Below are positions 8,745-20,600 of a DNA stretch of 38,284 nt, piece after piece. The stretch's first letter is position 1; every line of letters starts with the position of its first letter. This stretch comes from Actinomyces sp. (lineage in GTDB: Bacteria > Actinomycetota > Actinomycetes > Actinomycetales > Actinomycetaceae): positions 14,162-52,445 of the forward strand of contig NZ_JAUNHI010000016.1 in assembly GCF_030524025.1 (NCBI RefSeq), in the 5' to 3' direction. Both the position numbers and the translations under genes were made by a program. The notes under the pieces are model-generated. The model searched no databases. It was given only the letters and a program-made list of their open reading frames with translations, and had not been told where the DNA came from.

Positions 8745-9896
8745 ATGGGCGTTGCCCCTGTGGACGTCCAGCCCGACCTGCTGCTCTGGGCCGTGAGGCG
8801 GGCGCGCTGGGACGAGGAGACGGTCCGCCGTCGCGCGCCCAAGCTCAACGAGTGGATCGAAGGGACCTCGTGCCCGACCCTCAAGCAGTTGGAGCAGTTC
8901 GCTGCCGCCACCCACACTCCTTTCGGGATGCTCTTCCTGCCCGAGCCGCCAGTTGAGGACATCCCCATCCCAGACATGCGGACCATCCGCGACGCCGGAG
9001 TGCGCGAGCCGTCGGCTGACCTGCTGGAGACGATCTACCTGTGCCAACGGCGCCAGGACTGGTACCGCGACGACGCCCTGGACTCTGGTGCAAGCCGACT
9101 CGGCTTCGTCGGTTCCGCGAGGCTCTCGACTCCGGTGGATGATGCCGCAGAGCGCGTCCGTGACGCACTCCGGCTGGACGAGCGATCCGTGACCAGCTGG
9201 TCCGATGCCATGACAGACCTCATCAAGCGCGCCGAGGACATCGGCGTCCTGGTGATGGTCAACGGAATCGTTGGCTCCGACACCCACCGCAAGCTCGACC
9301 CCGAGGAGTTCCGGGGCTTCGCCCTGGCCGATGACATTGCTCCGCTCGTCTTCATCAATGGGGCCGACACGAAAGCGGCCCAGGTCTTCATGCTCGTCCA
9401 CGAGCTCGCTCATCTGTGGCTGGGGCACAGCGCGCTCTCCGATGCCACTGGAGTCGCAGACAGCGCGCAGCAGGAAGAGCGTTGGTGCAATGAGGTGGTG
9501 GCGGAGGTGCTCGTCCCCTTGGACTCGCTCCAGTCGGAGTGGGCGGGTAGCCTCGACGAGGAGGAACTGAACCGGCTGGCGTCCCACTACAAGGTCAGCA
9601 CTCTTGTGGTGCTCGCCAGGCTCCGGGACGCGGGGAAACTGTCGTGGGATGAGCACATGACTCGATACGCGATCGAGCGTCAACGCGTCATGGAGTTCAT
9701 GCGGTCCTCGAAAGGCGGTACTACTGGCGGAAACTACTACAACACTCAGGTCCGACGCCTCGGGCGCCCTTTCGCCCGGGCTGTGGTCTCCTCCACCCTC
9801 GAGGGGCGAACGACATACCGGGATGCCTACCGGCTGCTCGGGACAGCGAAGCACGCGACCTTCGAGGGGTTGGCGCAGAAACTCGGAGCGGCGTGA
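8745..9896 (+). CDS. XRE-type / ImmA-IrrE family metallopeptidase
   Basis: A 383-residue protein. The N-terminal 70 residues look like a degenerate helix-turn-helix (LLLWAVRRARWDEETVRRRA, then LKQLEQFAAATHTPFGML). The zinc peptidase motif HELAHLWLGHS starts near residue 219, with a downstream EERWCNEVVAEVLVP helix supplying the third ligand, as in ImmA/IrrE peptidases. Such proteins cleave or neutralise repressors and toxins in mobile elements and toxin-antitoxin loci. GAAGGAGG 4-11 nt before ATG 8745 supports the start. It ends against the remnant of a DUF4411 gene, the usual partner of this subtype, so the pair probably began as a toxin-antitoxin module. Confidence 0.9.
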   Translation: MGVAPVDVQPDLLLWAVRRARWDEETVRRRAPKLNEWIEGTSCPTLKQLEQFAAATHTPFGMLFLPEPPVEDIPIPDMRTIRDAGVREPSADLLETIYLCQRRQDWYRDDALDSGASRLGFVGSARLSTPVDDAAERVRDALRLDERSVTSWSDAMTDLIKRAEDIGVLVMVNGIVGSDTHRKLDPEEFRGFALADDIAPLVFINGADTKAAQVFMLVHELAHLWLGHSALSDATGVADSAQQEERWCNEVVAEVLVPLDSLQSEWAGSLDEEELNRLASHYKVSTLVVLARLRDAGKLSWDEHMTRYAIERQRVMEFMRSSKGGTTGGNYYNTQVRRLGRPFARAVVSSTLEGRTTYRDAYRLLGTAKHATFEGLAQKLGAA

Positions 9897-10057
9897 TAGC
9901 AGCGCACTCGTGCACGGTGGTCACCCATGAGACGGCCGGATCAGGATCCCGCAGAAACGTGAAGATCCCGGACGCGTGCAAGGCCCTTGGAGTGACGTGG
10001 GTCAACACCTTCGAGATGCTCCACCGCACCGGCGGCTCCTTCGGGCTGAGTCCGTAG
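9893..10057 (+). pseudogene. C-terminal remnant of a DUF4411 (PIN-like) protein
   Basis: From GTG 9893, overlapping the peptidase stop, a 54-residue frame reads VVTHETAGSGSRRNVKIPDA and then VTWVNTFEMLHRTGGSFGL. This matches what I know of the C-terminal end of DUF4411 proteins, PIN-like toxins normally encoded straight after an ImmA/IrrE peptidase. The usual 100 or so N-terminal residues holding the first acidic catalytic positions are missing, so an internal deletion seems to have joined the start region to the end. It was recognised by pattern, not by a search. Confidence 0.6.
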
Positions 10058-10139
10058 CACCGCTGACGAGCCGGCGCGCTCCAGGACCGAGGCGCCGGGT
10101 GTGCCCCTCACGGTTCGGTCACTCCACCGTCGAGGTGGC

Positions 10140-10167
10140 TTGGCCGCCGGGCTGGCGGGGCTAGAGT
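10140..10167 (+). promoter_or_regulatory. Candidate promoter of the DISARM operon
   Basis: TTGGCC (10140-10145) and TAGAGT (10162-10167) are separated by 16 nt, a fair housekeeping -35/-10 pair, about 40 bp before ATG 10208. The next four genes overlap or abut, so this is the likeliest place for the operon promoter. Assigned by eye only. Confidence 0.35.
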
Positions 10168-10207
10168 GTGACTGTCCCCTCGCTCCACAGCACACCGATC
10201 AGGCACT

Positions 10208-13200
10208 ATGACGATCTCTCCCTCGACGACTTGTGACCGCGGCTCCTCTCCGTCATCCACCCTGCCTGCACCGCCGGACCACGGTCAGGTCGTTCAGGTC
10301 CGTGGAGCCGCCTGGGCGGTCACAGATGTCGCTGTTCAGGGGCTTCCCCGCAGCCCGGCTGACGACGGCCAGCCCCGTCGCGAGCATGTTGTCGACCTCC
10401 AGTGCCTTGAGGAGGACCGTATGGGTGACGAGCTCACGGTGATCTGGGAGCTGGAAGTCGGGCAGTCGGTGGTCCCGGACCGTGGCCTGCCCGAGGAGAT
10501 CTCGGCGGAGACCTTCGACGACCCCGACACCCTAGGGGCTTTTGTTGACGCCGTGCGCTGGGGCGCCATCACCTCCGCCGATTCCTCAGCTTTTCAGGCG
10601 CCCTTCCGCTCGGGCGCCACCCTGGAGCCCTACCAGCTTGAGCCCCTGCGCCGGGCACTCGCGGCCCCGCGCACCAACCTCCTGCTGGCCGACGACGTCG
10701 GCCTGGGCAAGACCATCGAGGCTGGCCTGGTCATCGAGGAGCTGCTGCTGCGCCACCGTGCCCGCTCGGTCATCATCGTGTGCCCGCCGAGCCTGGCCCT
10801 AAAGTGGCGCGACGAGATGCGGGAGAAGTTCGGCCTCGACTTCGTCATCGTCGACTCGGCCCGCATGGCCGCCGATCGGCGCACCTACGGGCTGGCAGCC
10901 AACCCGCTGCGCCTCCACCCGCGTGTCATCGTCTCCATGGCATGGCTGCCTGGCGCGCACGCCCAACGACTCTTGCGGGAGGTGCTCGCCGACGCCGCCC
11001 GCTCCGACACGGCCCGCTCCTACGCCTTTGATGTGCTTGTTGTCGACGAGGCGCACCACGTGGCCCCCGCAGCGCCCTCCGCGGTAGGCGGCGGGCGCGG
11101 GTATGCCGTGGACTCCCAGCGCACGACGGCGCTGCGTCGCCTGGCAGAGAGCTGCGAGCACCGCCTCTTCTTGTCCGCCACACCCCACAACGGCTACACC
11201 GAGTCCTTCTCTGCCCTGCTCGAGATGATCGACTCGCGGCGCTTCGCCCGCGGCGCCTCCATTGACCCCAACGCCCTCAACGAGGTCACCGTGCGGCGGC
11301 TCAAGTCGCAGATCCCGGACAAGGATTTCCGCCCCCGCCAGGTCAAAGTGCTCCCATACCAGGCCTCACAGGATGAGGAGAAGGCCTACGCGACCTTGGA
11401 CGAGATCCTACGCGCCTCCGGCCGCTCCCAGGGGCGCCGCCACCTCGACATCGCCGCCCTTCTGCTCAAGAAACGTTTCCTGTCCAGCCCCTGGGCCTTT
11501 GCGCGAACCTTGGACAACTACCTCGCTCAGCCGGCCTTCGGCGGGTTCGAGGAGCTCGACGACGTCGACGACTACTACACCGAGGTCATGGGCTCGGGTC
11601 AGGCTGACGAGGAGGAGGGCCTGGACGCCCAGCCGGAAATGGGCACGCTTCTGGCTACCCGCGCCTCGGACCCGCTGTCGGCTGCCACACGCGAGCAGCT
11701 GACTGAGCTGTCCGAGTGGGCGCACGGGTACCAGTCCCGGCCTGACTCCCGCCTGGCGGCCCTCGTGCGCTTCCTCGACGCCGTCTGCCGCCCCCGACGG
11801 GACGACGTGGATGAACGAGAGGGTTGTCGTCTTCACCGAGTACGCCGACACCCTCGACTGGATCGTCTCGGTGCTGCGCCAGCAGGGCTACGAGGACCGC
11901 CTGGAGGTCATCCGGGGCTCGACGCCCGCGGAGGACCGTGAGGACATCCGGGCGCGCTTCACCGCCAGCCCCACCGAGGAGCCGGTCCGTGTCCTGGTGG
12001 CCACGGACGCCGCCGGGGAGGGAATCGACCTCCAGGCCTACTGCCACCGCCTCGTCAACTTCGATGTCCCCTTCAACCCCTCCCGCCTCGAGCAGCGGGT
12101 GGGGCGGATCGACCGCTACGGCCAGCGCGAGGTCCCCGAGGTCTACTACCTTGCCCCGACGGGCACGAACAGCCTGTACGCCGGGCAACAGCATTTTCTG
12201 GAGCGGCTCGCAGCCAAGATCGCCACCGAGACCCAGGACCTGGGTGCCGTCAACCCGCTTATCGATGAGCAGATCACTACGCAGTTCCTGGGGCGCGGCC
12301 TACGCAAGACCGCCGCCCAGGGGCGGGACGAGCAGGCCATCACGCAGGCTTTAGCCGGCTCGGACAAACTCAAACAGCAGTTGACGGCGCTCGCCGCAGG
12401 CTATAACGAGCGCAAGGAGCAGATGCACCTGACCCCCTCCGCGAGCCGGCGGGTGATCGATGAGGCACTGCGTATGACGCACCAGCCTCCGCTGGAGGAG
12501 GTCGGCAGCGAGGAGACGGACGCCGCAGTCTTCGACGTACCTTCTCTGGGCCGCTCCTGGCAGGAGGCCCTCGCGGGTCTCGACACGCGCCTGGCGCCGG
12601 GGCGCCTGCGGCCGATCACCTTCGACGAGGAGGCTGGGCGCGTGCCCGGTCTCGTTCACGTCCACCTGGGCCACCCGCTCATGCGCAAGGCGACCCGCAC
12701 GTTGCGGGCCAACCTGTTCAGCCCCCAGTCGCAGGTCAGCCGGGTGACGGCCGTCATGCTGCCGGGGCTGGAGCACTCCTGTGCCGCCTCCCTGTCCCGG
12801 CTCGTGCTCGTTGGCCGCGGGGGCCTGCGCCTGCACGAGGAGGTTTTCGTGACCGGGGTGCGGTTGCGCGGGCACCGCGTGGCCGAGGAGACGCTCGCCC
12901 GCGTGCTGGATCGTGCCCTTGACCCCAACGGCTACCAGCTGGCGGAGCCGGCGGTCCGGCGCCACCTCACCGGTCTGTGGAACGACGACGGGCACCTGCG
13001 CACCCGCCTTGTCGAGGAGACCGAGCGACGGGCGCAGCGCCTCCAGGACCGGGTGACCGCGAGCCTTGACCGGCGGCGTGAGGAGGACACGGGACGCGTC
13101 CACGCCATCTATGCGGCCTTCCGCGCCAACCTCACTGACTCATTGGAGCGTCTGCACGCCGAGGAGCGGGAGTCCCAGGACATGCTCGCCTTGTGGGCCG

Positions 13201-13391
13201 AGGACCAGCGCCAGCAGCGCGCCCGGGACCTGCGGGCCATGGAGGACCGCCTGGTGGCCCTGGACGACGAGGAGCAACGGGAGGTCAAGGCGATGGCATT
13301 GCGCTATGAGGATGTGCGGCCCTACGTCTCGCCCGTAGCCCTCGTCCTGGCGGTCACCGAGGAGGACGCGACCTCGTGGGGGAGGCGGTGA
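10208..13391 (+). pseudogene. drmD: DISARM class 1 SNF2-family helicase DrmD, one frameshift
   Basis: SF2/SNF2 ATPase of the DISARM anti-phage system, about 1060 residues if the frame is restored. Motifs in order: Walker A LLLADDVGLGKTIEAGLV (about residue 158), DEAH box VVDEAHHVAP (278), LFLSATPHNG (322), then in the next frame VVVFTEYADTLDW, LVATDAAGEGIDLQAY and EQRVGRIDRYGQ (about 631). The break is at five C (11791-11795); removing one C gives a continuous AVCRPDGTTWMNERVVVF. Without correction the first frame ends at 11941 and lacks helicase lobe 2. The N-terminal part (GQVVQVRGAAWAVTDV) precedes the ATPase and supports the early start. The stop shares one base with the drmMI ATG. Confidence 0.88.
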
Positions 13392-16300
13392 TGAGCCCGA
13401 GGAAGGCATCAGGCGCACGGGCGGCAGGAAGCCGGGCCGGTCGGTCCTCAGCATCCGGCAGGGCCGCCCGCACCGCCGCCCAGCAGCACCGCGCCTGGCT
13501 GGAGCTGGTCGACGTCGACGGGCCCTTCCTGTCCGTCCCAGTCATGACCAGGCTGCACCCGCAGGGAATGCCGTCACTCGGGGCGGCTGGCCGTGAGGCC
13601 CTCCGTGCCGCCAAGCCTGCCTTCGACCGCGCCTGGGATGCCTGGGACCGCGACCGGGACAGCAACGGTGACCGCAACAGTGACCGTGCCCTGGATGCCT
13701 ACCGCCGGGCGCGTGACACCTGGGTGCTCACGGTCCTCACCGCGGTCTTCGGCTGGGGCAGGGACTATGTGAGCGCACAGGACCGACCGGCACTGGCTGA
13801 GGTGCACCGGGTGGTCTCTGACGGTTTCCCGCAGGTGACGGTGACACCGACCGGCGCACTTGTCCACCGGCAGACCACCGGTGCGCTTGTGCTGGTCACC
13901 GACCCGGTGGACTCACTGCGTGGTGCGGGGCAGGACGGCTGGGCGGCGAGCCCGGTCGACCGGATGGCTGCGATGCTGCGCAGCCGCGACTCGGAGTGCA
14001 CGATCGGCCTTGTCACCGACGGCCGCTGGTGGGCGCTTGTCAGCGCACCGCCGGGCGGGACGACGGCCTGCGGCATCGTGGACTGCCTGACCTGGGTGGA
14101 GGAGCCCGCGACCCGGGATGCCTTCTGCGAGCTCCTCGGCCTGCGCCGGCTTCTGGGCGGGACGAGTGAGGACCGGCTGCCTGCACTGTTCCAGCGATCC
14201 GTCCTGGCGGCCGAGGAAGTGACCGAGGCGCTTGGCGCCCAGGTGCGCCGGGCGGTTGAGCTGGTCGTCATGGCGCTGTCCGAGGCCGCCCTCGACTCTC
14301 AGCCGGATCCGGCCCTGGGCGACCCGCTGCCCGAGGACACCCACGAGGTGTATGAGGCGGTGGTCACGGTCATGATGCGCGCTGTCTTCCTGCTGTTCGC
14401 TGAGGAGCGGGGCCTTCTGCCCGCTCACACTCTCTACACCGGTGGCTACGGCCTGGTCGGCGTCCTTGATGACCTCGAGGCGCGCGCACGGGACGAGGGT
14501 GAGGAGTCGATGGATGGCACGAGCCTGACCTGGCACCGGCTGCTGGCCACCTCCCGCGCCCTGCACGAGGGCGTCAACAATGAGAACATGCGGATCCCCG
14601 CCTACGGCGGCTCGCTTTTCGATCCCGCCCGCTTCCCTGTCCTCACGGCGGTGGACGCGAGGGGCTCCCTGCGCCTGGCGGTCTCGGACCGGGTCATGCT
14701 GCATGTGCTGCGCTCCCTCCAGACGGCCCGCACCGGCCAGGGGCAGGATGTCCGCCGCCTGTCCTTCCGGGACATCGACGTCGAGCAGATCGGTTATATC
14801 TACGAAGGCCTGCTGGGCTACACGTGCGTACGCACCTCGGAGACGGTGCTGGGGCTCCATGGCACCGAGGGTGCGGAGCCGGAGGTGTCCTTGGCTCTCC
14901 TGGAGGACCTGGCTGAGGAGCACGATGACGACGTCGATCTGGCGCAGGCGGTGCTCGCCTGGCTCAGGGAGCACCAGAGCGCGGCGAAACCGCCTACCAA
15001 GGGTGCCTTGGCAAAAGCCTTCCGCTCTGGGGACATGATGGACCCGGCCGAGCGTGAGCGTGCCCTGCGGGCCGTCACCAAGGACGACTCTCTCCGGGAG
15101 GCGCTGAAACCGTGGATCGGTGCCGTCCGGTGGGACCTGCGCGGCCGGCCGGTGGTGATCGAGTCCGGTGGCCTTGTCGTGACTGAGACCCCGTCGCGGC
15201 GCAACGCCGGCGCCCATTACACGCCCCGTTCACTGGCCGAGGAGGTGGTGCGCCATGCCCTGGAACCGCTGGTCTACAACCCGGGGCCGCGCGAGACAGA
15301 CGACCGCACTGCCTGGCGGCCGCTCAGCTCGGATGCGATCCTCGGCCTGCACGTGGCTGATATCGCCTGCGGCTCGGGAGCCTTCCTCGTGGCGGCAGCC
15401 CGTTTTCTCGCCGACCATCTCGTCGAGGCATGGACCCGTGAGGGGGCGCTCGGGGGCTACGCCGGCCAGCCTGGCGGGTTGCGCAGCCACGCCCTGCGGC
15501 AGGTGGTGGCCCGCTGCCTTTACGGGGTGGATATCAACGAGATGGCCGTCGAGATGTGCAAACTATCCCTGTGGCTTGTCTCGCTCGACAAGGACAAGCC
15601 CTTCAGTTTTGTCGACAACAAGATCTTTGTGGGCAACTCCCTGCTGGGGCTGAGCGACGTGCGCCAGCTGCGCGCCCAGCACATTGACCCTGCCGCAGCA
15701 CCCGAGAAACGGCTCTTTGAACTCGACCGCACAGGCAAGGAGGCCGCAGCCCTGGACATCGACGCAGTCCTTAGCAAGGTGCGGCGCCGCCGCCTCGCGC
15801 TGGCCACCGAGGTGGACGACACTGACCCGGCGCGCTCGACGACGACGAAGCAGCGGCTCCAGCGGGGCAATGAGGCGGACCTGCGGCTCCTCGAAGGTGT
15901 GGCCGATGCCGTCGTGGCCGTGGGCCTGGACCCGGCGGTCGGCGCCAAGCCAGGTAAGAAGCTCAATGAGGCCTACGGGGACCTGGCGGTGGCCCTCGGC
16001 CGGGCCTTCCCACCCGAGGGGGAGGGAGACGAGGCCATGCTGGAGGCGATCCTCAACCGCGGCCTCACTCCGACGGTGGAGACGGACTACGAGCGCTGGC
16101 ACTGCCTGCACTGGCCCCTGGCTGTCCCCGAGGTGATGGAGTGCGGCGGCTTCGATGCCATTGTGGGGAACCCGCCCTTCCTGGGTGGGCAGAAACTCAC
16201 CGGGTCACAGGGAGCGAATGTGCGTGACTGGTTTGTGCACGTCCTTGCTGGAGGAACGAAGGGGAGCGCTGATCTTGTTGCCTACTTCTTCCTCCGCGCT

Positions 16301-17621
16301 TTCAGCCTGCTGCGGCCAACTGGGATGCTGGGGCTGATCGCGACGAACACCCTGGCCCAGGGTGGCGCCCGCAAGGTGGGGCTCGACCGCATAACGGCGA
16401 ATGGTTTTGAAATCACCCGAGCCATTCGATCAAGACCCTGGTCTCACAGGAGGTCTCACCGACCAAGAGTGAAAAGATCTGGGGATCAGCCGCACCTCGA
16501 GTATGCGGTTGTGTGGGGGTCTCGAGGCTATGTCGCCGACGAGGTACCGCGCGTGTGTGACGACACCCCCGTCGCCCGCATCAGCGCACTCCTCGAACCA
16601 GAGGGGAGCGTGACCGGAAATCCAAAGCGGCTCGTCGAGAACGCCGGCATCGCCTTCCAGGGCTGCATTGTGCTTGGTACAGGCTTCATCCTCGACCCCG
16701 AGGAGGCGAGAAGCTGGATCGAGCAAGACCCGCGCAATGTCGAAGTGCTCTTCCCTTATCTGAACGGCAAGGACCTCAACTCTAGACCCGACTGCTCGCC
16801 GTCGCGATGGGTCATTGACTTCGGTATGCGTTCGCGAGATGATGCTGGGTCATATTTCGCCCCTTTCTGGCGAGTGAAACAGTATGTTAAGCCACAGCGC
16901 GACCTCGTCAAAATCGATTATCGCCGCGAATACTGGTGGCGTTTTGCGGCATGGGCGCCGTCGATGCGGCGGGCGATTGCTGAGCTCGACGAGGTCCTGG
17001 TAATTGCTCGTGTGAGCAAAACGGTCATGCCTGTGCGTGTTCCTGCTGGGCAGGTGTGATGACAAAATTGTCGTATTTTCCTCGGATCGTTACAGCATGC
17101 AAGCCATGCTTTCGTCCAGCCTTCATCAAAGTTGGACTATTAAGTATGGGACTACTCGCACTGGCGATCCAACATATACTCCGAAGACTGTTTTCGAGAC
17201 CTTCCCGCGACCGGAGCCCACCGTCGATATGGAAGCAATAGGCCGCACTTTGGATGTGGAGCGCCGGGAGATCATGCTGCGCCGAGACCTCGGCCTCACC
17301 AAGCTCTACAACCTTGTCAATGACCCGGGCCTCGAGTCTGGCGTGGATCCGGATGTCGACCGGCTGCGGGAGATCCACCGCGAGCTCGACGAGACCCTGG
17401 CCGCCGCCTACGGCTGGGAGGACATTGACCTCGACCATGGCGTCCACACCTACCGGAAGATGACCCGCTGGACCATCTCCCCGGCCGCCCGCGTCGAGAT
17501 CCTCGACCGACTGCTCGAGGAGAACCACCGCCGTGCCGCCGCCCAGGCGGCCACCACCACAGCACAGCCACGTGGGAAGCGCGGCCCCCGACCGGTCCAA
17601 GAGGAGACCCTCGATGTCTAA
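13391..17621 (+). pseudogene. drmMI: DISARM class 1 N6-adenine methyltransferase DrmMI, one frameshift
   Basis: Large type I/IIG-like adenine methylase of DISARM, about 1409 residues when restored, expected to mark host DNA. SAM motif I is ADIACGSGAFLVAAARFL (about residue 655) and catalytic motif IV is VGNPPFLGG (about 926). Start ATG 13391 is preceded by GGGGGAGG at good spacing. The first frame stops at 17057-17059 after VPAGQV; the reading resumes one frame over with DDKIVVFSSDRYSMQAMLSS and runs to TAA 17619-17621. The C-terminal part (LSSSLHQSWTIKYG, FETFPRP) belongs to the specificity region, so the shift would remove it. Base composition around 16.4-17.25 kb is more AT-rich than the rest of the gene. 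It overlaps drmA by 8 nt. Confidence 0.86.
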
Positions 17622-20600
17622 GACCACGCCCCCCGCCAGCCCGGGCGCCCCCGGCACCACGCCCCACGACGGCACGGCCTACCTCTTTGAGGAGGAGCCC
17701 GGCCCCACCTCGGTGTCCGCTCGCGCCGGCCTCCTTGATGTTCTGCGTCGCGAGCTCCTTGGCCCCGCCGAGGGCGACACCGAGGTTCTCGCCGTCCAGC
17801 CCAGCCAGCGCTACCTCCTCGGGCGCATTGCCCCCACCCGCCTCCAGGACCTCCGGGAGGAGACAGGGGCCGAGATGATGGCGGACGAGGAGGGCGTCGA
17901 TCCTCTCGACGCCCTGGCCTCTACCGGCGTCCCCGTCACCGGCACGGAAACGGAGACCATGGACGCCTCCGCCGAGGAGGACCTCGGTGGGGACACCGAC
18001 GACGAGCCCGTCCGCCGCGGCCTCATGATTCCCGCCTCGATGGGCCTGCGCTTCCAGGTCCCCACCGACTTCGAGGCGCTCACCATCCACGTCAGCTGGG
18101 GCACTTATGAGCCCGTGAGCAGCCCCACTGACACAGGTGGCGACAGCGGCGTTTCCCAGGACCCCGGCTCGTCCTCCGGACCCCAGTACCGGCGTGTCCC
18201 CCACGACCACAGCCTCCGCCTGGAACCCGCCACCCTCAAACTTGGCCGCACCGTAGACTGCATCCTCGACGGAGACGTCACCCTCCGCATCGACTCCTAC
18301 CTCGATGAGCCCGCGGGCCGGTACCTCATTGAGCTCGCTCTGTGCAACGACCGGACCACCCCCAGGCGCATTCCCACCGAGGCCTGGATGTTCCAGACCC
18401 GTATCGATGTTGACGCGGGCGGCCGTGCCGTCTTCCTCCCCGTCCACGACCCCACCCACCCACCCGCCCCAGGCGCTGCGGCGAGACACGACCCCGGCAG
18501 CGAGGAGGCCCGCCTTGACCTCCAGTACCGCGACCGGCTCGAGTTCGCCGTCGGCCGCACCTGCTCGGCCGACTGGAGCCTGTCGCCCACCCTCCCCGGA
18601 GAGGACCCGCCCCGCCGCGCCGTCCAGGTCCGCACCACCTGGATCCCCACCGTCGAGACGCCCCACACCCGCGCGGCGGAGGTCCCCGACGCCCTCCTCG
18701 ACATGCGCGCCCTGGCCACCGCGGCAACCACCCCGAAGGGCTCCGGGGCGCTGCGGGCCGCCCTCGCACCCATCGTCAGTGCCTACCGCATCTGGCTGGA
18801 CGAGCAAGGCGTGGCTGCCGCAGCCCTCCCTGAGCACCTGCGGGACACCGCCGAGGAGGCCCTCGCCGAGGCCCACCAGGTCCTGGACCAACTGGCTGAG
18901 GGGCTCGCCCACCTCACCGCCGACACCCCGGACGGGGCGGAGGCACGCCGCTGCTTCGCGTTCATGAACAGGGTCATGGCCGACCAACGCATCCACTCCC
19001 AGATCGCCGCGGCCCGGATGGCTGAACCTGCCCTCAGCGTTGAGAAGGCCGAGGAGAAAGTCCTGGCAGGTGGCTACCCCCACCACTGGCGTGTTTTCCA
19101 GCTCGTCTTCATCCTCATGCAGCTGCCAGGCCTCGCTGACCCGGCAGCCGAGCGACGCGCTGGCCCTCTGGCCACCGTCGAGCTTCTCTTCTTCCCCACC
19201 GGTGGAGGAAAAACCGAGGCCTACCTTGGGCTGGCCGCCTACGCCTTCGCCATCCGCCGCCGGCAAGGCCTCCTGGACACCCCGGACGGGCCCATCGACG
19301 GGCGTGCCGGCGTCACCGTCCTCATGCGCTACACCCTGCGCCTGCTCACCTCCCAACAGTTCCAGCGCGCCACGACCCTCGTGTGCGCTGCCGAGCTCGC
19401 CCGCCGCGAGGACCCGGAGACCTGGGGAACTGAGCCCTTCCGCATCGGCCTGTGGGTCGGCACGGCCGTCTCCCCCAAACGCGTGAGGGAGGCCGACGAG
19501 GCGCTCCAACGCCTGCGCGACCGGCCCGGCGGCGGCGCCGGCCACCGCTTCTCCGCCCTCCAGCTCGGCCACTGCCCCTGGTGCGGACTGCCTCTGACCC
19601 CCAACGACGTGACCGTGGGGGACGTTGCCGGGATGGCTGAGCGCGTCGTCGTGCGCTGCCCTGACCCCTACGGCGAGTGCCCCTTCTCCGCTGGCGACGA
19701 CAACGTCCCCGACGGGCTGCCGGTCCTGACCACCGACGAGGAGATCTACCGGCTCGTACCCGCTTTTGTCATCGCCACCGTCGACAAGCTCGCCCGGCTC
19801 GCCCGCGAGGGCCACGCTGCCACCCTCTTCGGGCACGTCGCCCGCCACTGTGGGCATCACGGCTACGTCCCCGGACTCGACCACCGCGGTCGCTCGGACT
19901 ACACCGGCTGCACCCTGGCCGACAACGGGCGCCACCATGCCAAGGGAAACCTGCCCGCCGCCACTGTCCGCCCCGCCACGAGGCTCCGACCGCCGGACCT
20001 CATCATCCAAGACGAGCTCCACCTCATCACCGGCGCGCTGGGTACCACGGTCGGCCTGTTCGAAACCGCCGTCGACGCCATGTGCGCCTGGAAGGCGCCC
20101 GATGGCCGCCCCGCAGCGCCGCTGATCGTCGCCTCCTCGGCCACCGTCCGCAAGGCCGCCGACCAGGTCCGACTCCTCTACGGCCGCGATGTCACCATCT
20201 TCCCGCCCCAGGTCCTCGACGCCTCCGACACCTTCTTCTCCCGATCAGTCCCCATCGACCGCACGCACCCGGGGCGCCTCTACGTGGGCCTGTCCACCAC
20301 CGGGGTGCGACTGACCAACGCCGAGATCCAGGTCACGCAGGTCCTCATGGCTGGCGCCCAGCTCCTCCTGGACCGTGTCGGCGCGCCGGCCGACCCCTAC
20401 ATGACCCTCGTCGGCTACTTCTCAGCCACCCGTGAGCTGGCCGGCATGGCCCGCTACATCCAGGACGACATTCAGACGGGCCTGGCCAGGCCGGGCCGCG
20501 ACTCCCGCCTGCCGCGCCGCCGAGGCACGGACTTCGGTGCCCTGCACCTGGGTGAGCTGACCTCCCGGGTCTCCTCCGCGGACATCACCACGACCCTCGA

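Noticed and set aside
11786-11815. Programmed ribosomal frameshifting in drmD
   Set aside because: CCCCC alone is not a strong slippery site, and no stimulatory structure or upstream SD-like element is evident; kept only as a frameshift.
17317-20022. Long minus-strand open frame (901 codons) opposite drmMI/drmA
   Set aside because: Same shadow pattern; drmA on the other strand has a full set of helicase motifs.
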